From: Tenrec ecaudatus
Taxonomy: Eukaryota > Chordata > Mammalia > Afrosoricida > Tenrecidae
Length of the DNA: 64,000 nucleotides
Assembly (NCBI RefSeq): GCF_050624435.1
Contig: NC_134530.1
Span: 149,086,721 to 149,150,720 of the forward strand
Direction: 5' to 3'
The stretch's first letter is position 1, and each line of letters starts with the position of its first letter. The position numbers and the translations under genes are program-made. Shown here piece by piece: positions 32,379-43,250 of the stretch. The notes below the pieces were generated by a model. It made no database searches and was not told the origin of the DNA. It saw only the letters and a program-made list of their open reading frames with translations.

Positions 32379-34522
32379 GTGAGCAACTCTGGTTTTTCCC
32401 TGGTCCAGCGTGTGTGTGTGTGTGTGTGTGGGGGGGGGGGGGTCCACATCTGGTGACTGAGCCAGTTTGTCAGAGGTCTGCAGATGACAAGGTAAGGTCT
32501 TCAAAGAACTGTCAGGTCATTCCATTCTTTTAAGAAGACGACATTCAAGAGGGCAAGCCCTCCTCTGGCCCCATACAAGGCAGTGCTGAAGCAACTTGCC
32601 GTGGTCTTTTATACCTGGGATTCGCTGGGGTAAGGAGAACAGGGAGAGGTCAAGTTAGGGGGAAGCGTGTCAGGAGAGCAGTCTACAAGTTGGAGGTTCC
32701 CGGAATTCGCAGCTTCCCGCCGTCTGAAGTTGGAGGCTTGCGGCATCTTAATTCCCAAGAGGAGACAGCGACCCCCTTCTTACCTGCATGCACCAGGATC
32801 TCCCTAGAGGCGGAGCTAATTTGGTGGCCCTGTCTACAGCGAGTGCAGGCTGGAGGACCAGGAGTAGGGGCGGAAGCCCAGGTGAGTGTGAACAGGGCTT
32901 TCTGCACAGTTAGCATCGCTGAACATCTGGTTTCCTTTCCGGAGGAGAGAGAAAGGGGATGTTGGACCCTGGCACAGGGGGTGTGCTTTTACCTGTTCCT
33001 GACTCCCATCCCCTGGGTTGCACCTCCCTCTGCCTTGAGTTGTAACCCCTCTGCTCTTCCTCCTGCTACCCCGCTTCCACCTCCCCCGCGGTTCCTTAGG
33101 AACGGCTGGCCCAGTGCCAGGACCAGAGCAGTCGCCATGCGGCTGAGCTGCGAGACTTCAAGAACAAGATGCTGCCGCTGCTGGAGGTGGCTGAGAAGGA
33201 GCGGGAGGCGCTCCGGACGGAGGCGGACTCCATCTCCGGGAGAGTGGACCGTCTGGAGCGGGAGGTAGACTATCTGGAGACCCAGAACCCAGCTCTGCCC
33301 TGCGTAGAGGTTGAGGAGAAGGTGACTGGAGGGCCTGCGGCCAAAGGCAAGGGCAGACGGAATGAGAAGTACGATATGCTGACAGGTAAGCAAGTGATCT
33401 AAAAGGCAGGCCCTTCATGCGCTCAGGACCCGGGTTCTTCCCTGGTTCTTGGCCTTTCTTTCTTTGCCCCAAGCCATTGTGGTTCTGTCTTCGGGAATCT
33501 GTTTTGGGAAGACCTCTGTGATGGCAGGCCCATTACAGGAGAGTTTCTGGGGACCCGGGCTCCCTTGATGGCCTGCGTCTTTCCCTGGCCTCCCATGGGC
33601 AAGTGCCTACTGTTGACCCTATAGCCCACCCTAGGGGTTCTTGCTGTATAGACCTCAGTCCTCACCTGCCTCTCCTTTTCTTGTGCTCCCCTCCTCACCA
33701 GACTGCAGCTACACCATCTCCCAGGTGAGGTCAATGAAGATCCTGCGGCGTTTTGGTGGCTCCGCCGGACTGTGGACCAAGGATCCCCTGGGGCCAGCAG
33801 AGAAGATCTACGTGTTAGACGGGACGCAGAACGACACGGCCATTGTCTTCCCAAGGCTGCGTGACTTTTCCCTTTCCATGGCGGTCCGGAAAGCTGCCCG
33901 AGTCCGGGTGCCCTACCCCTGGGTAGGCACAGGGCAGCTGGTCTATGGGGGGTTTCTCTATTATGCCCGGAGGCCGCCTGGAGGGCCTGGAGGCGGGGGA
34001 GAATCGGAGAACACCTTGCAGCTCATCAAATTCCACCTGGCAAACCGAACCGTGGTGGACAGTTCCGTGTTCCCAGCAGAAGCATTGATCCCCCCGTATG
34101 GGCTGACGGTGGACACGTACATTGACCTGGCAGCTGATGAAGAAGGCCTTTGGGCTGTCTATGCCACCCAGGAGGATGACCGGCACTTGTGTCTGGCCAA
34201 GTTAGACCCACAGACGCTGGACACCGAGCAGCAGTGGGACACCCCGTGCCCCAGAGAGAATGCCGAGGCCGCCTTTGTCATCTGTGGGACCCTGTACGTC
34301 GTCTATAACACCCGCCCTGCCAGCCGGGCCCGCATCCAGTGCTCCTTCGATGCCAGTGGCACCCTGTCCCCCGAGCGAGCAGCACTGCCCTACTTCCCCC
34401 GCCGGTACGGCGCCCACGCCAGCCTCCGCTACAATCCCCGAGAGCGCCAGCTCTATGCCTGGGATGATGGCTACCAGATTGTCTACAAGCTGGAGATGAG
34501 GAAGAAGGAGGAGGAAGTTTAA
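32265..34522 (+). CDS. OLFML3: OLFML3 (olfactomedin-like protein 3), complete
   Basis: Exons 32265-32378, 33100-33385 and 33702-34522 join to 1221 nt, 406 aa, the same length as human OLFML3. It is a secreted glycoprotein that scaffolds BMP1/chordin-type interactions in matrix and is made by microglia and pericytes (family knowledge). The start ATG sits in GCCATGGGG. Residues 1 to about 21 are a Leu/Trp-rich signal peptide. Residues about 22-101 are Glu/Leu/Arg-rich and look like a coiled coil. The olfactomedin domain runs from about 134 to 401, starting DCSYTISQVRSMKIL. Predicted N-glycosylation sites are N177 (NDT) and N248 (NRT). The tail is KKEEEV. Both introns are GT-AG. No defects were seen. 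Confidence 0.97.
32409..32442 (+). repeat. (GT)n followed by a G run in OLFML3 intron 1
   Basis: About eleven GT units run directly into about thirteen G, close to the exon-1 donor. It should be length-variable. Confidence 0.9.
33100..33385 (+). CDS. OLFML3: OLFML3 coding exon 2 (coiled coil)
   Basis: 95 codons plus one base, ERLAQCQDQSSRHAAELRDF through EKYDMLT. The heptad-like Leu/Glu pattern supports a coiled coil. Acceptor ggttccttag, donor ACAG|gtaagc. Confidence 0.96.
33702..34522 (+). CDS. OLFML3: OLFML3 coding exon 3 (olfactomedin domain)
   Basis: Two bases, 272 codons and TAA. It encodes the whole olfactomedin domain, including DTPCPRENAEAAFVICGTLY and the C-terminal RQLYAWDDGYQIVYKL signature. 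Acceptor cctcaccag. A single exon for the domain is usual in this family. Confidence 0.97.
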
Positions 34523-34895
34523 GGCGCTATCTCGGAGGTTTTTTGCCTCTGTCGTACGTTTGTCGGTGGTGGTCGTGTCCTGGTCCTCATTCTCCAAACG
34601 TGGGCAAGTTAGGGTTCAAATCCCTTCTGGTTGGCCAGCAGAAGCCCCACCTCCTGCCCGGCATCAACATGTTTTCAGTCCAGCCAGAGAGAACCCAGGG
34701 CAGGGGAGGGGGTAGCAACCCCAGCAAGCAGAAAACAGAATGTCACTTGCCCTGGGTGCGCCTTGGGGAGGAGGGAAAGAGAAGGCAGCTTTCAACTCCT
34801 TGTGGTCTCCCTTCCTAGCTCCTCAAGAAGAGGCCTTCTCTGGGCGGCTTTGTATCGAAACATTTGGTATTAAAAAGAAACCCCATGCTCTTCCT
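34523..34895 (+). terminator. OLFML3: OLFML3 3'UTR with ATTAAA signal
   Basis: About 370 bases after the stop. The hexamer ATTAAA is at 34869-34874, followed by a GT-rich stretch (tcctgtgtgtgtctc) at about 34893. That is a plausible cleavage signal. A longer 3'UTR is possible. Confidence 0.55.
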
Positions 34896-37387
34896 GTGTG
34901 TGTCTCGGGTAGCCAGCCCTGGGATCAAGTTTCTTGCCACAGGCCCCTTCTCCCTGTCCTCCCTCCCCATTCCCACTCCTTGGGCCACACTAAAGGTCTG
35001 GCTGGGCCCCTGTTGCCCAGGGAGGATTGGGCCATCTGGGTTAGAGACCGTGCTGTGAGGACCCTGGGGAAGGCCTCCCCCACACCCACTGCTATCCACA
35101 GCTGCTTCCCAGAACCGCCAGTGGCATGGCGCCCCTGGCCTGAGAGACAGGGCCCCAGGAGCGGAGCTTCCAGTGGCAACGCCCAGAGGTGTTTAGACCA
35201 GATGGTGAATTCTGTGGACGCCAGAGCCTGGAGTGTGTGAACTTAGGGGCCTGCCCCCCTGAAGCAAGCGGGCTGTCTCTGGCCCTAAACCCCCACTTCC
35301 ACCTCTGGCACCGCACTTGTCCCAGGCTGCTTGCACAATTGTTCTTGGTTGGAGCCTTGCTTGCTTGGATTTTCCTGCTGCCACAGCGTCTGCGGTTTGG
35401 GTGGGGAGGAGGGGCAGCCCGAGATGTTGGTCTGCTCCATCCCCCAGCTTTCTCTTTCTCCAGCCCCCTCCCCCCTCCAGTCCCCTTTAGGCCCAGACCT
35501 GGCTGCTGCCTGCCCCAGGGGTCCAGAAACTTAACCCTTTCTGGCCTTGGATCCTCACCTCTCACCTGAAGGTGGCAGAAGGCGTTTTGAGGAAGGGAGA
35601 GAAGGCCAGACGGGGAGGGCCCTGCTCTGGGGCTCCCATCTCTAGCAAGCCCTGGGAGCCCTCCCAGCTCTTTACCCTAATTGGGAAGGAGGGACCTGGG
35701 GGACACAGCCTACTCTTCCTGGCCCCGGGGCAGAGCGCACCAGTCAGGGCCCCGATCCTCCTTTTGTCTCCTTTTCTTCTGCAGGCAGCCCGCTCCTGAC
35801 GTAGGCTGGTGAGGCAGGGGGAAAGAAAGGCAGCCGAGCACCTCACAAAGGCACTATTGTGGGGAGCCCGAGGAAGGTGGGGGCTCGCTCCCATTCAATT
35901 CTCTCCTAATGTGGGGCTGGCAACAGTAATCACCGCCTGCCAGCCCACGGAGGGCTCTGCCCACGGAACATCTGGCTCCAGCTCGTGCACTAGGGGGCTG
36001 TGGGGGAGGGTGTGCTCCTCTGGCTGCCGGCCGCTGAAGGAGAGGGGTCCTGGCGCCAGGACTGGCTGTTCGTGGTTGTATGTGCACGCCCATGAGTAAG
36101 GGGCACCTGTCTCCTTCCTGGCGTGGCTGTATGTCTGACCGGGAGTGAATCGAGGGGACATTCGCCTGGTGGAGCACCAAACATGGGGTGGTAGGGGAGG
36201 CTTCTGGTGAACCGGAAGGAGAACAGCTCTCACTGGGCAGCCCATGTCGGTGCATCTGTGAGTCCTGTCAAGTCTGCGAGACCTCGTCCTTCCCCTGGCA
36301 CATGGATTGTAGCATCTTCACCGAGGAAGGGAGAAACAGTCTTTTTTGCCTTTGACTTCACGCTGCTCTGGAAAAGTTCACGCAGACTTTTTGAAAGGGC
36401 AGGCATCTCTGGGGCCTTGTGTTTTATGTTTAGCGTTTTCAATTTGGGGCTCCTGTACTTTTGGGCTGGTGCTATTTTGGAAGCGTATTGGAAGGTGAGT
36501 GGGACTGTGTGGGCAGGTCCAGCGACACTATCCCAAATGTATCAAATCCAGTGATCTGCTCAGGACACATGACCTCCCGCAGCTGAATACTGCCCTGCAC
36601 AAACAGCCCTCTCAGGCCCTCCACAGCTCGGCCCTGCACAGAAACAAGCCAGGACCATGGAGGCCCTAACTGGGTGTTCTGCTGCTGCTTTGATTTGAGA
36701 ACCCACAGGAACATCTACATCTGCCCTCAGCACCTGACGCCTAAAGCAGCCAGCATGGCATGCAGAACCAGGACCGACTGCAGCTGTGGGCGGATCACCA
36801 GCCCTGGTGCTCTTTCTCCAGCTCAAGGCAGAGTTGAGAGGGCTCCCCTCACCCTCACTCCCTGGGAGATGAAGTTTCCTAGCTTCCATTTCACCCTGCT
36901 CCCACTGTCTTGTCTTCCCTGGTTTGGGCATTAAGGTCAGCAACTCCCCCACCCCAGGAAGCCAACATGTCCTCCTTTTAATCAAGGGACCCAAGCCAAT
37001 GTCAGAGCTCTGGCTTCTGGGGAGAGGGCTCGCTGAGATGGAAGGGATGAAGTTGTTGGCTCAGCTGTCAGTACTTCCTTGGGGACTGGGACCGGGTTCT
37101 GAGCAAAGCTTCCTCCCCCACCTTTCTCTCCTCCCTCCCCCTTCTCTTCTCTCCTCCTGTCCTCCCCCTCTCTTTCCCCCCTCCTACTCTCCCCTCCTCG
37201 CCCCCCCCCTTCCCCTCCCATCCATCTCCATGTTCACACTTCTGGATCCTTCTCAGTTTGTCTCTGTGTAAACACCCCTTCCTGAGAGCCCCCATGCACT
37301 GCTCCTAGTTTCTCCAACCCAGAGCTGCTGAACCGCCCTGGAATTCATCAGGTCTGCTGTTCGCTCCAGGGCTCAGGTCCTGGAAGC
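34896..37387. other. GC-rich intergenic DNA downstream of OLFML3
   Basis: 2.5 kb without a recognised repeat or gene until the pyrimidine tract at 37110. Long open frames here are GC-driven shadows. Confidence 0.5.
37110..37228 (+). repeat. Pyrimidine (C/T) tract
   Basis: About 120 bases almost wholly C and T, with only a handful of purines. It is capable of triplex (H-DNA) formation in principle. Confidence 0.88.
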
Positions 37388-37588
37388 AGGCCCATTGCTG
37401 TTGGGTCAGTTCTGACTCCTGGTGACCCCAGGTGTCACAGAGCAGAATTGTGTTCCCTAGGGCTTTTCAAGGCTGCGACCCGCAGACCACCCAGCCTGTC
37501 CTGTTGAGTAGAGCCACAGGCTGGGTTTGAACTACCCACCTATGAGTTAGAAATGGAGCACCAACAGTTTATGCCACCCAGGGACCTC
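37388..37588 (-). repeat. AfroSINE, antisense
   Basis: Antisense body and head, ending tttatgccacccagggacct. Confidence 0.75.
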
Positions 37589-38220
37589 TTGGGTACAGGC
37601 GGGATTTTCTTAGCACTTCAGCTGAGAGCAGTGCTCTGCTCAAGAGTGCAGGGCATGGTAGAGAGATTCCAGCGCCTGGACCAGGGCATCCGCAGCCATT
37701 GCCAGCACGAAGCGAGCAGCTGCACATGGACCACGGAACCAACGGGCCACCCCATGTACAGAGAGTAGTAGGCAGGGGGTCAGCAAGGCAGAAAAGATTT
37801 CCATGACTTGAGGGGACTAGGCCCTGGCTTTCAAGGTCTCTTCCAGCTTACAATAGGCAATGCTTCTAATCTGCATAATATTCTGCCACGTGCCAGGTGA
37901 CTCTCACAAAGGCCTCTGGTAGGGACCCAGCTGTACGTCTCTCAAGGTCCACTCCCTCCTGGTCTGCCTTGGCCACCTAGAAACGGCGATCAAGGTTCCT
38001 CAAAGTGGATCCGATGGCTGCAGGGCAGACAGACAGGTGACAGCCAGAGAGGAGAGAGAAGCCACACGGAGTTGGAAAACGTCCTCGTCGCCCACTGCTG
38101 CATAGTGTGCTGGGTGCTGCAGGCTTCCTGGCTCAGGGCAAAGCACAGCAATTAATGTTGATAATAACTCTGAGTCATCCAGAGTCCAAATCAGAGGATG
38201 TCACTGGGAGCTGGTCACCT

Positions 38221-38235
38221 CCCCCCCCCCCCCCC
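38221..38235 (+). repeat. C15 run
   Basis: Fifteen uninterrupted C directly before an L2 fragment. Confidence 0.95.
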
Positions 38236-38335
38236 ATTTGTCAAGTATTTATTGGACACTTGGTGTGTGCCTGCCAGACTGGATGCTGGGGATAAAAAAT
38301 GGATGAGGCACGGTTCCTGCCCTCAGAAGACTCCC
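38236..38335 (-). repeat. L2 fragment, antisense
   Basis: tcaagtatttattggacact then gatgctggggataaaaaatg, the conserved L2 3' end. Confidence 0.7.
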
Positions 38336-38849
38336 TGGACTTGAGTTTCTTCAAATGGGAAAAAGAGGAAGCTGAGCAGATCGTTCCTAAGTTTCCTCCT
38401 GGAGATAGTAATGCTCTGTGTGGTCTGCACACTCTGGCGTGGGTGAAACAAACCCCACACGTGTGGCTCTAACAGGGCACTGTTTCTCACTGTTTCGGAG
38501 GCTGGAAGCCTGACTTCAGGCTCTTGTTTTCTCTGTGTCGACTCTGGGTAAGGCCTGCGCTCTCTGCTTCTCTTTCTTACTTCCTTGAGATCTCCTGTGG
38601 TATGGCACCTTCCCCAACCAGTGATTTTTTTGCTGCCTTTTTAAATGAGACTGACTTACAACACACCCTAAACTAATACAACCATTCCCAAACAGGGTTA
38701 TACCCACAGGTACAGGGGTTGAGATTTACAACACATATATTTATTTATTTTTGAGACAAAATTCAACCGAAAACACACAGTAGGACTTGTATTTGCCAAT
38801 CAAAGATATTAATCCAAGTATATAAATCCTGGTTAACAAATGAGCCAAC

Positions 38850-38900
38850 CGAGGCTTAGAGGGGTCACGGCCACTGACTAGCAGAGCCAGGACACCCAGC
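38850..38900 (-). repeat. MIR fragment
   Basis: gaggcttagaggggtcacgg followed by ccactgactagcagagccag is an antisense MIR core. Confidence 0.5.
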
Positions 38901-39454
38901 CACACGGAGCCATCCCACAGGAACACAAAGGTCTTCATCCTCTCCTGGTGCTCGTTCCACACCACTGCCCTTCTTCCAAAAGCGGCATCAATAGATGGAG
39001 AACAGCTGGTGCTCTGGACACCTGCCTGGATTTACAGGTCTGGAACACAAAATCCCGTGGCATTGGGACAACAGTCAGGCGCAGTGGATCAGTAATAAAT
39101 ATCTAGAAGACCAAGTGTCATGGAAATGGCATTGAAGGGTCGGTCTGTAAAAAGTCTACAGCAAACAAAAGGGAAAAAACCCAAATCAATAGTGACAGTT
39201 ACTTTTGACACTAGTGACAGTTCAGCACATGTGCAACAGCTGAAATACCTTTAAGACAAAACACAGTGGAAGGAAAAGGTAGCAGCATGCCCCAAACTCC
39301 CACACCATTGCTGGCAGTGTTCACAGAGTGGGTCAAGGCACAGTAAGAGGTTGGGGAGGGCGGGGTTGGAGGAGAATAAAGCTCTCCCTGCTCTATTCCC
39401 TGATGACTGGTGCAGGCTACCTGTCAACCACACCATGGTGAGGAAGGTGACTGT

Positions 39455-39600
39455 AGGTGGTACCAATGGTTAAGCAGTTGTTGATGATTGGAAAGGTAGG
39501 TGGTTCAAACCTATCCAGAGACACCTAGGCAGACAAAGATACATCCTTGAAAACCCCAGGGAACCGTTCTGTTGACAACAAAGGCAGCCATGATTAGAGC
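39455..39600 (+). repeat. AfroSINE, diverged
   Basis: ccaatggttaagcagttgtt and ggtggttcaaacctatccag match the head and body; the tail is poor. Confidence 0.65.
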
Positions 39601-39793
39601 AGATGGATCCCATGCAGAGGAAAACATGGGAAATGTCCTCTGATGGAACTGTCTCGCATGGAGAGAGAAGGCAGCAGAGGAGCCAGTGGTACAGGACAGA
39701 TGTTTTCAGTGTCACATGGAGATGGTCACAGGCATACTGTCCCCCAGATGCCTGGGTATAACCCCTGGTTGAACACCTATCATATACAAGGTG

Positions 39794-40005
39794 GAGTCCT
39801 GGTACCGTATTGGGTTACAAATTGTGCTGTAAACCACAAGGTCCGCAGTTTGAACCCAGCTGCCCCTCTGAGGGAGAGAGATGAGGCTTTGTACTCCCAT
39901 AAAGAGTTAGTCTTGAAAATCCACAGGGGCAGTTCTTCCCTGTCCTGCAGGGTCACTCACTGTGAGTCAGACAGAATGAACTCCATGGTAGTGAGTGACT
40001 TTGGA
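39794..40005 (+). repeat. AfroSINE
   Basis: Head to tail: gcagtttgaacccagctgcc, agagagatgaggctttgtac, ggtcactcactgtgagtcag. Confidence 0.82.
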
Positions 40006-40114
40006 GGGTTGTCTTTAATCCTATACAAGATGCTCTGCTTGATAGTTTATACACACCAGCACGTCTGTTTCTCAAGCTCACACTAATCAAAGCAAACTAA
40101 AACCATATGAAAGT

Positions 40115-40230
40115 GGATTTGAACTCAGCCTATGTTAAATTCAGAACTCTGTCTCTCTCCACTCCTCCACACAGGTTCCAGATCTGACTGCAGTGCTTAT
40201 TAGCTATGTGGGCTTGGACCAATTGTATTA
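40115..40230 (+). repeat. MIR fragment
   Basis: gatttgaactcagcctatgt and gcttattagctatgtgggct match the MIR core in sense. Confidence 0.55.
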
Positions 40231-40254
40231 ACCGCCATTATCCACATGTAACCA

Positions 40255-40395
40255 CAGTACCTCAGCTGCTAACCAACAAAGGTCAGCGATTTGAACCCAT
40301 GAGACACTTCATAGAAAGATGTGGCCGTCAGCATCCTAAAGATTAGAGCCTTGGACCCCTGTGGGGCAGTTCTACTCTTGACAGCAATGGGAAAG
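40255..40395 (+). repeat. AfroSINE, diverged
   Basis: cagctgctaaccaacaaagg to ggggcagttctactcttgac. The head is damaged. Confidence 0.65.
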
Positions 40396-40401
40396 GGTAT
40401 A

Positions 40402-40835
40402 TGTGCGGGGTGCCAGCCCCCACAATCGAATGGGTCCAAAGGGTGGTTGTGTAATTGAGGGGTAAATTAAAAAGACACCAGGCAAGATAAAGCATGCAAA
40501 CGCTCACCTCTGGGACTGCCGTGACTTCAAGAGCCAGGTCTATGCAGAGAGCAAATCTATTTCCAACCAAGACTTATACACACTCTAGGGGTGTGCAAGC
40601 CCCCCTAGTTACAGGTAACCACAAATGTAATAGGAAGGGGTTGTCCACTAGGCATGCATGTAACAGGGCGAGCTAGGCGCATACACGCAATAGGAAGGGA
40701 GGCACTAGGGCATACATGTGACAGGAAGGCATACATGTACCAAGATGGCAGTCGTCCCTGAGTTGGCTTGACCTGAGGAATCTTTGAGCTCTTCTTCAAG
40801 AGAGCAATCTTTATCATAAGGGAGTGCGACAGACA
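40402..40835 (-). mobile_element. Candidate solo LTR
   Basis: Begins TG and ends CA. On the - strand it has a TATA-like gtgtataag and ends with a run resembling an endogenous-retrovirus U5 (gattgtgggggctggcaccc). I found no clear target duplication. No viral genes are present. Confidence 0.5.
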
Positions 40836-40857
40836 ATAGGGCCTGCTTGCTTTAGAT

Positions 40858-41040
40858 CAGGGTGCCAAACTGGTGGCCCATGGCTGCATGCAGCCCGAGG
40901 TAATTTTTTGTGGCCCATGATGCTCTGAAATAAAATGAAAATAGAAAAAATTGTTATGAAGAAAACAGCGCTTAGGGGAGATCAAGGCAATACCGTACAC
41001 ACAATTCCCTCATTACCTTTACTCCAGTTTGACACCCCTG
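40858..41040. mobile_element. hAT miniature element (third family)
   Basis: Ends cagggtgccaaactgg and, inverted, caggggtgtcaaactgg. 8-bp flanks ctttagat (40850-40857) and ccttagat (41041-41048). The interior has ggcccatggctgcatgcag. Confidence 0.85.
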
Positions 41041-41248
41041 CCTTAGATGGCTGACAACCTTCAAGCAGTTGATCTCCAAGTGTAAAGTCAGTGACCAAGT
41101 GTTTGTAAACAGCACCTTAGATTTGGCATTATTATGGGGGACATTGTGGGCAGTAACTTTTACTTAGGGGAACGTGAGTGGGACTCATCTCCAACCCAGA
41201 AATGTGAAGATTCCCTCCACAGGAAACCTGGCCTCCGAGACTTCTTAA

Positions 41249-41742
41249 CAGCAGTTCTCAACCTGTGGGTCGTGACGCCTTTAGGGGAGGGGTCGAACAA
41301 CCCTTTCACAGGGGTCGTCGTCTACGATCATCAGAAAACACATCTTTCTATTGGTCTTAGGAACCGAACAAGACGCTGCTCCTCTATCTGCCACCAGGCG
41401 AGTCCGCCCACACGCAGATCCGCCCACCTACCAGTACCCGGCATGAAGACTGTTACCCATGCTACGCCATGTTTCAAGACAAAATTTCATTTATTTGTAA
41501 TTAGAAATAAATGTGTCACAATATAGAATTACATAGTTCTGTGATTAATCACTGTGGTTTATGTTCAATTTGTAACAATGAAAATACATCCTGCATATCA
41601 GATATTTACATGACGATTCATAACAGTAGCAAAATTACAGTTATGAAGTAGCAACAAACATAATTTTATGTTTGGGTAAGTCACCATGACATGAGGAACT
41701 GTATGAAAGGGTCGCGGCATGAGGAAGGTTGAGAACCACATG
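41249..41742 (+). mobile_element. Longer SPIN/URR1-like hAT element
   Basis: Ends cagcagttctcaacctgtgg and ggaaggttgagaaccacatg. The 3' half (atcctgcatatcagatattt, cataacagtagcaaaattac) is shared with the copies at 5623, 19808 and 50678, but this one keeps a unique middle (41340-41560). There is no transposase frame. A target duplication is not clear. Confidence 0.82.
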
Positions 41743-41830
41743 CCCTAACGTATGAAGGTTGAGAGTTTGCCTACACACTGCCCTAACCACATGCCCTAAT
41801 GTATGAAGGTTGAGAGTTTGCATACACACA
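41737..41830 (+). repeat. 51-bp tandem duplication
   Basis: The unit starting cacatgccctaacgtatgaa at 41737 recurs at 41788 with few changes. It overlaps the hAT 3' end. Confidence 0.8.
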
Positions 41831-41939
41831 CTTCCTGGTTCTGTGTCCCACAGAGCATAGAGGACCTTGCCTGTCTCATGAGGTTGTTGCCAGGATCCAA
41901 GAGTGGCTCGCGATGTGAAACAAGGATGACATTCACAAT

Positions 41940-42085
41940 AGTGTTCACAGGACACCCACATTGTATTAGGCACGGGGCTCACTGCTGTGCAAGGACCATT
42001 CCTCTAATTCCCCCAGCCATTTGTGAAGCCGGACCTTCACTCCCATTTTACAGAGGAGAAAAACAAAGTGCACAGGTGAGTCGGC
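41940..42085 (-). repeat. MIR, antisense
   Basis: ctcccattttacagaggaga and cacattgtattaggcacggg are the MIR 3' part in antisense. Confidence 0.65.
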
Positions 42086-42464
42086 CAGGGTAGGAACATC
42101 CCGAACACTCGCTGGGAACCAGAAGCTGAACACCAAAGATCTTCCCGTCACCTCCTCATTCTTACCCTCTTCCCACACGGCCTCCTGTAAGGCCAGTATG
42201 TGCTAGCTAACCATGGGCACTTGCTAAGCATGAGTCTTTCTCTTTGTATTTTGTAGCTGGAACTTGTTACTGTGGAAGAGCTAGTGTGCTCCTCATTTGG
42301 AAGGAGCCTGCTTTCAGCTTTCATCTGGGGCATGTCTTTGTTCATCTGAATCGAAACATACTACCAAGAGCACATGCTACTTGTCAGAAAGAAACATCCC
42401 ACCCCGAGCTAGATCTGTGCAGGCAGCATCCCCAGAGTTTGAAAGGTTCAGTCTTTCAGGAGAA

Positions 42465-42760
42465 CTTCAATGCATACAAACATTTATTCATTCAACAAGA
42501 ATTTTGGAGCCTCTTCTAAGATCCGCAGTTCAAACCACCCGCTGCTCCGAGGGAGAAAGAAGGGCTTTCTACTCCCCTAAGGAGTGACAGTCGTGGAAAT
42601 CCACAGGGCAGTGCTACCCTGTCCGCCAGGTTGCTGTGAGTTGGCACTGACTCGATGGCAGTGAGTTTGGATTTTTTTCTATGAACCAGGCTCTGTGCCT
42701 GGCCCATAGAAGACAAACGGACTGTGACATGTGCTGTAATCAGGGTAAGGCACCTGACCC
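42465..42760 (-). repeat. L2 fragment split by an AfroSINE
   Basis: atttattcattcaacaagaa at 42482 and ccaggctctgtgcctggccc at 42687 are adjacent parts of an L2 3' end. The SINE at 42519-42675 sits between them. Confidence 0.6.
42519..42675 (+). repeat. AfroSINE, 5'-truncated
   Basis: Starts near gatccgcagttcaaaccacc and ends ctgactcgatggcagtgag. Confidence 0.85.
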
Positions 42761-43073
42761 TGGGGGAGTGCGCAGGCAAGTGGAGATGGTCAGGAGAGCC
42801 CCCCCCCCCAAAAGAATGACTTCAGAGCGCCCATGCATGACTGGCTGCACTACCGGGCCACTTGCATGTCAGTCCTTTAATCTTCCCAGGACCATCCAAT
42901 TGGGTAGAATTCAAGCCCCGGGAGAGGAAGCAACAGCACATCATGAACAGAACAGAAGTGTAACCAAGCAGCCAGCTGGGTGTCGTGGGAGCGGCGTGAT
43001 TTGAACGAGTCTGGGTAGGATGGTTCAGGACAGGCCGAGCACAGGGTCTTGCCGTATTCTAGAGTGAGTCCTC

Positions 43074-43250
43074 TGGGGCCCTGGTGGCGTTGAACTGTTA
43101 GCCACGTGGTCGGCAGTTTGAACCCATCAGGAAATCCTGGGGAGAAAGAGGAGGCTTTCTACGCCTGCCAGGTGTTACGGCTTTAAGAAACCCACAGGTG
43201 CAGTGCTAATATGCCCTCTAGGAGTCAGAATCGACTTGACGGTAATGAGG
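43074..43250 (+). repeat. AfroSINE
   Basis: ctctggggccctggtggcgt head; the tail is agtcagaatcgacttgacgg. Confidence 0.85.

Noticed and set aside
34523-35570. Open frames downstream of OLFML3
   Set aside because: GC-rich chance frames on both strands; no homology and they cross the poly(A) signal.
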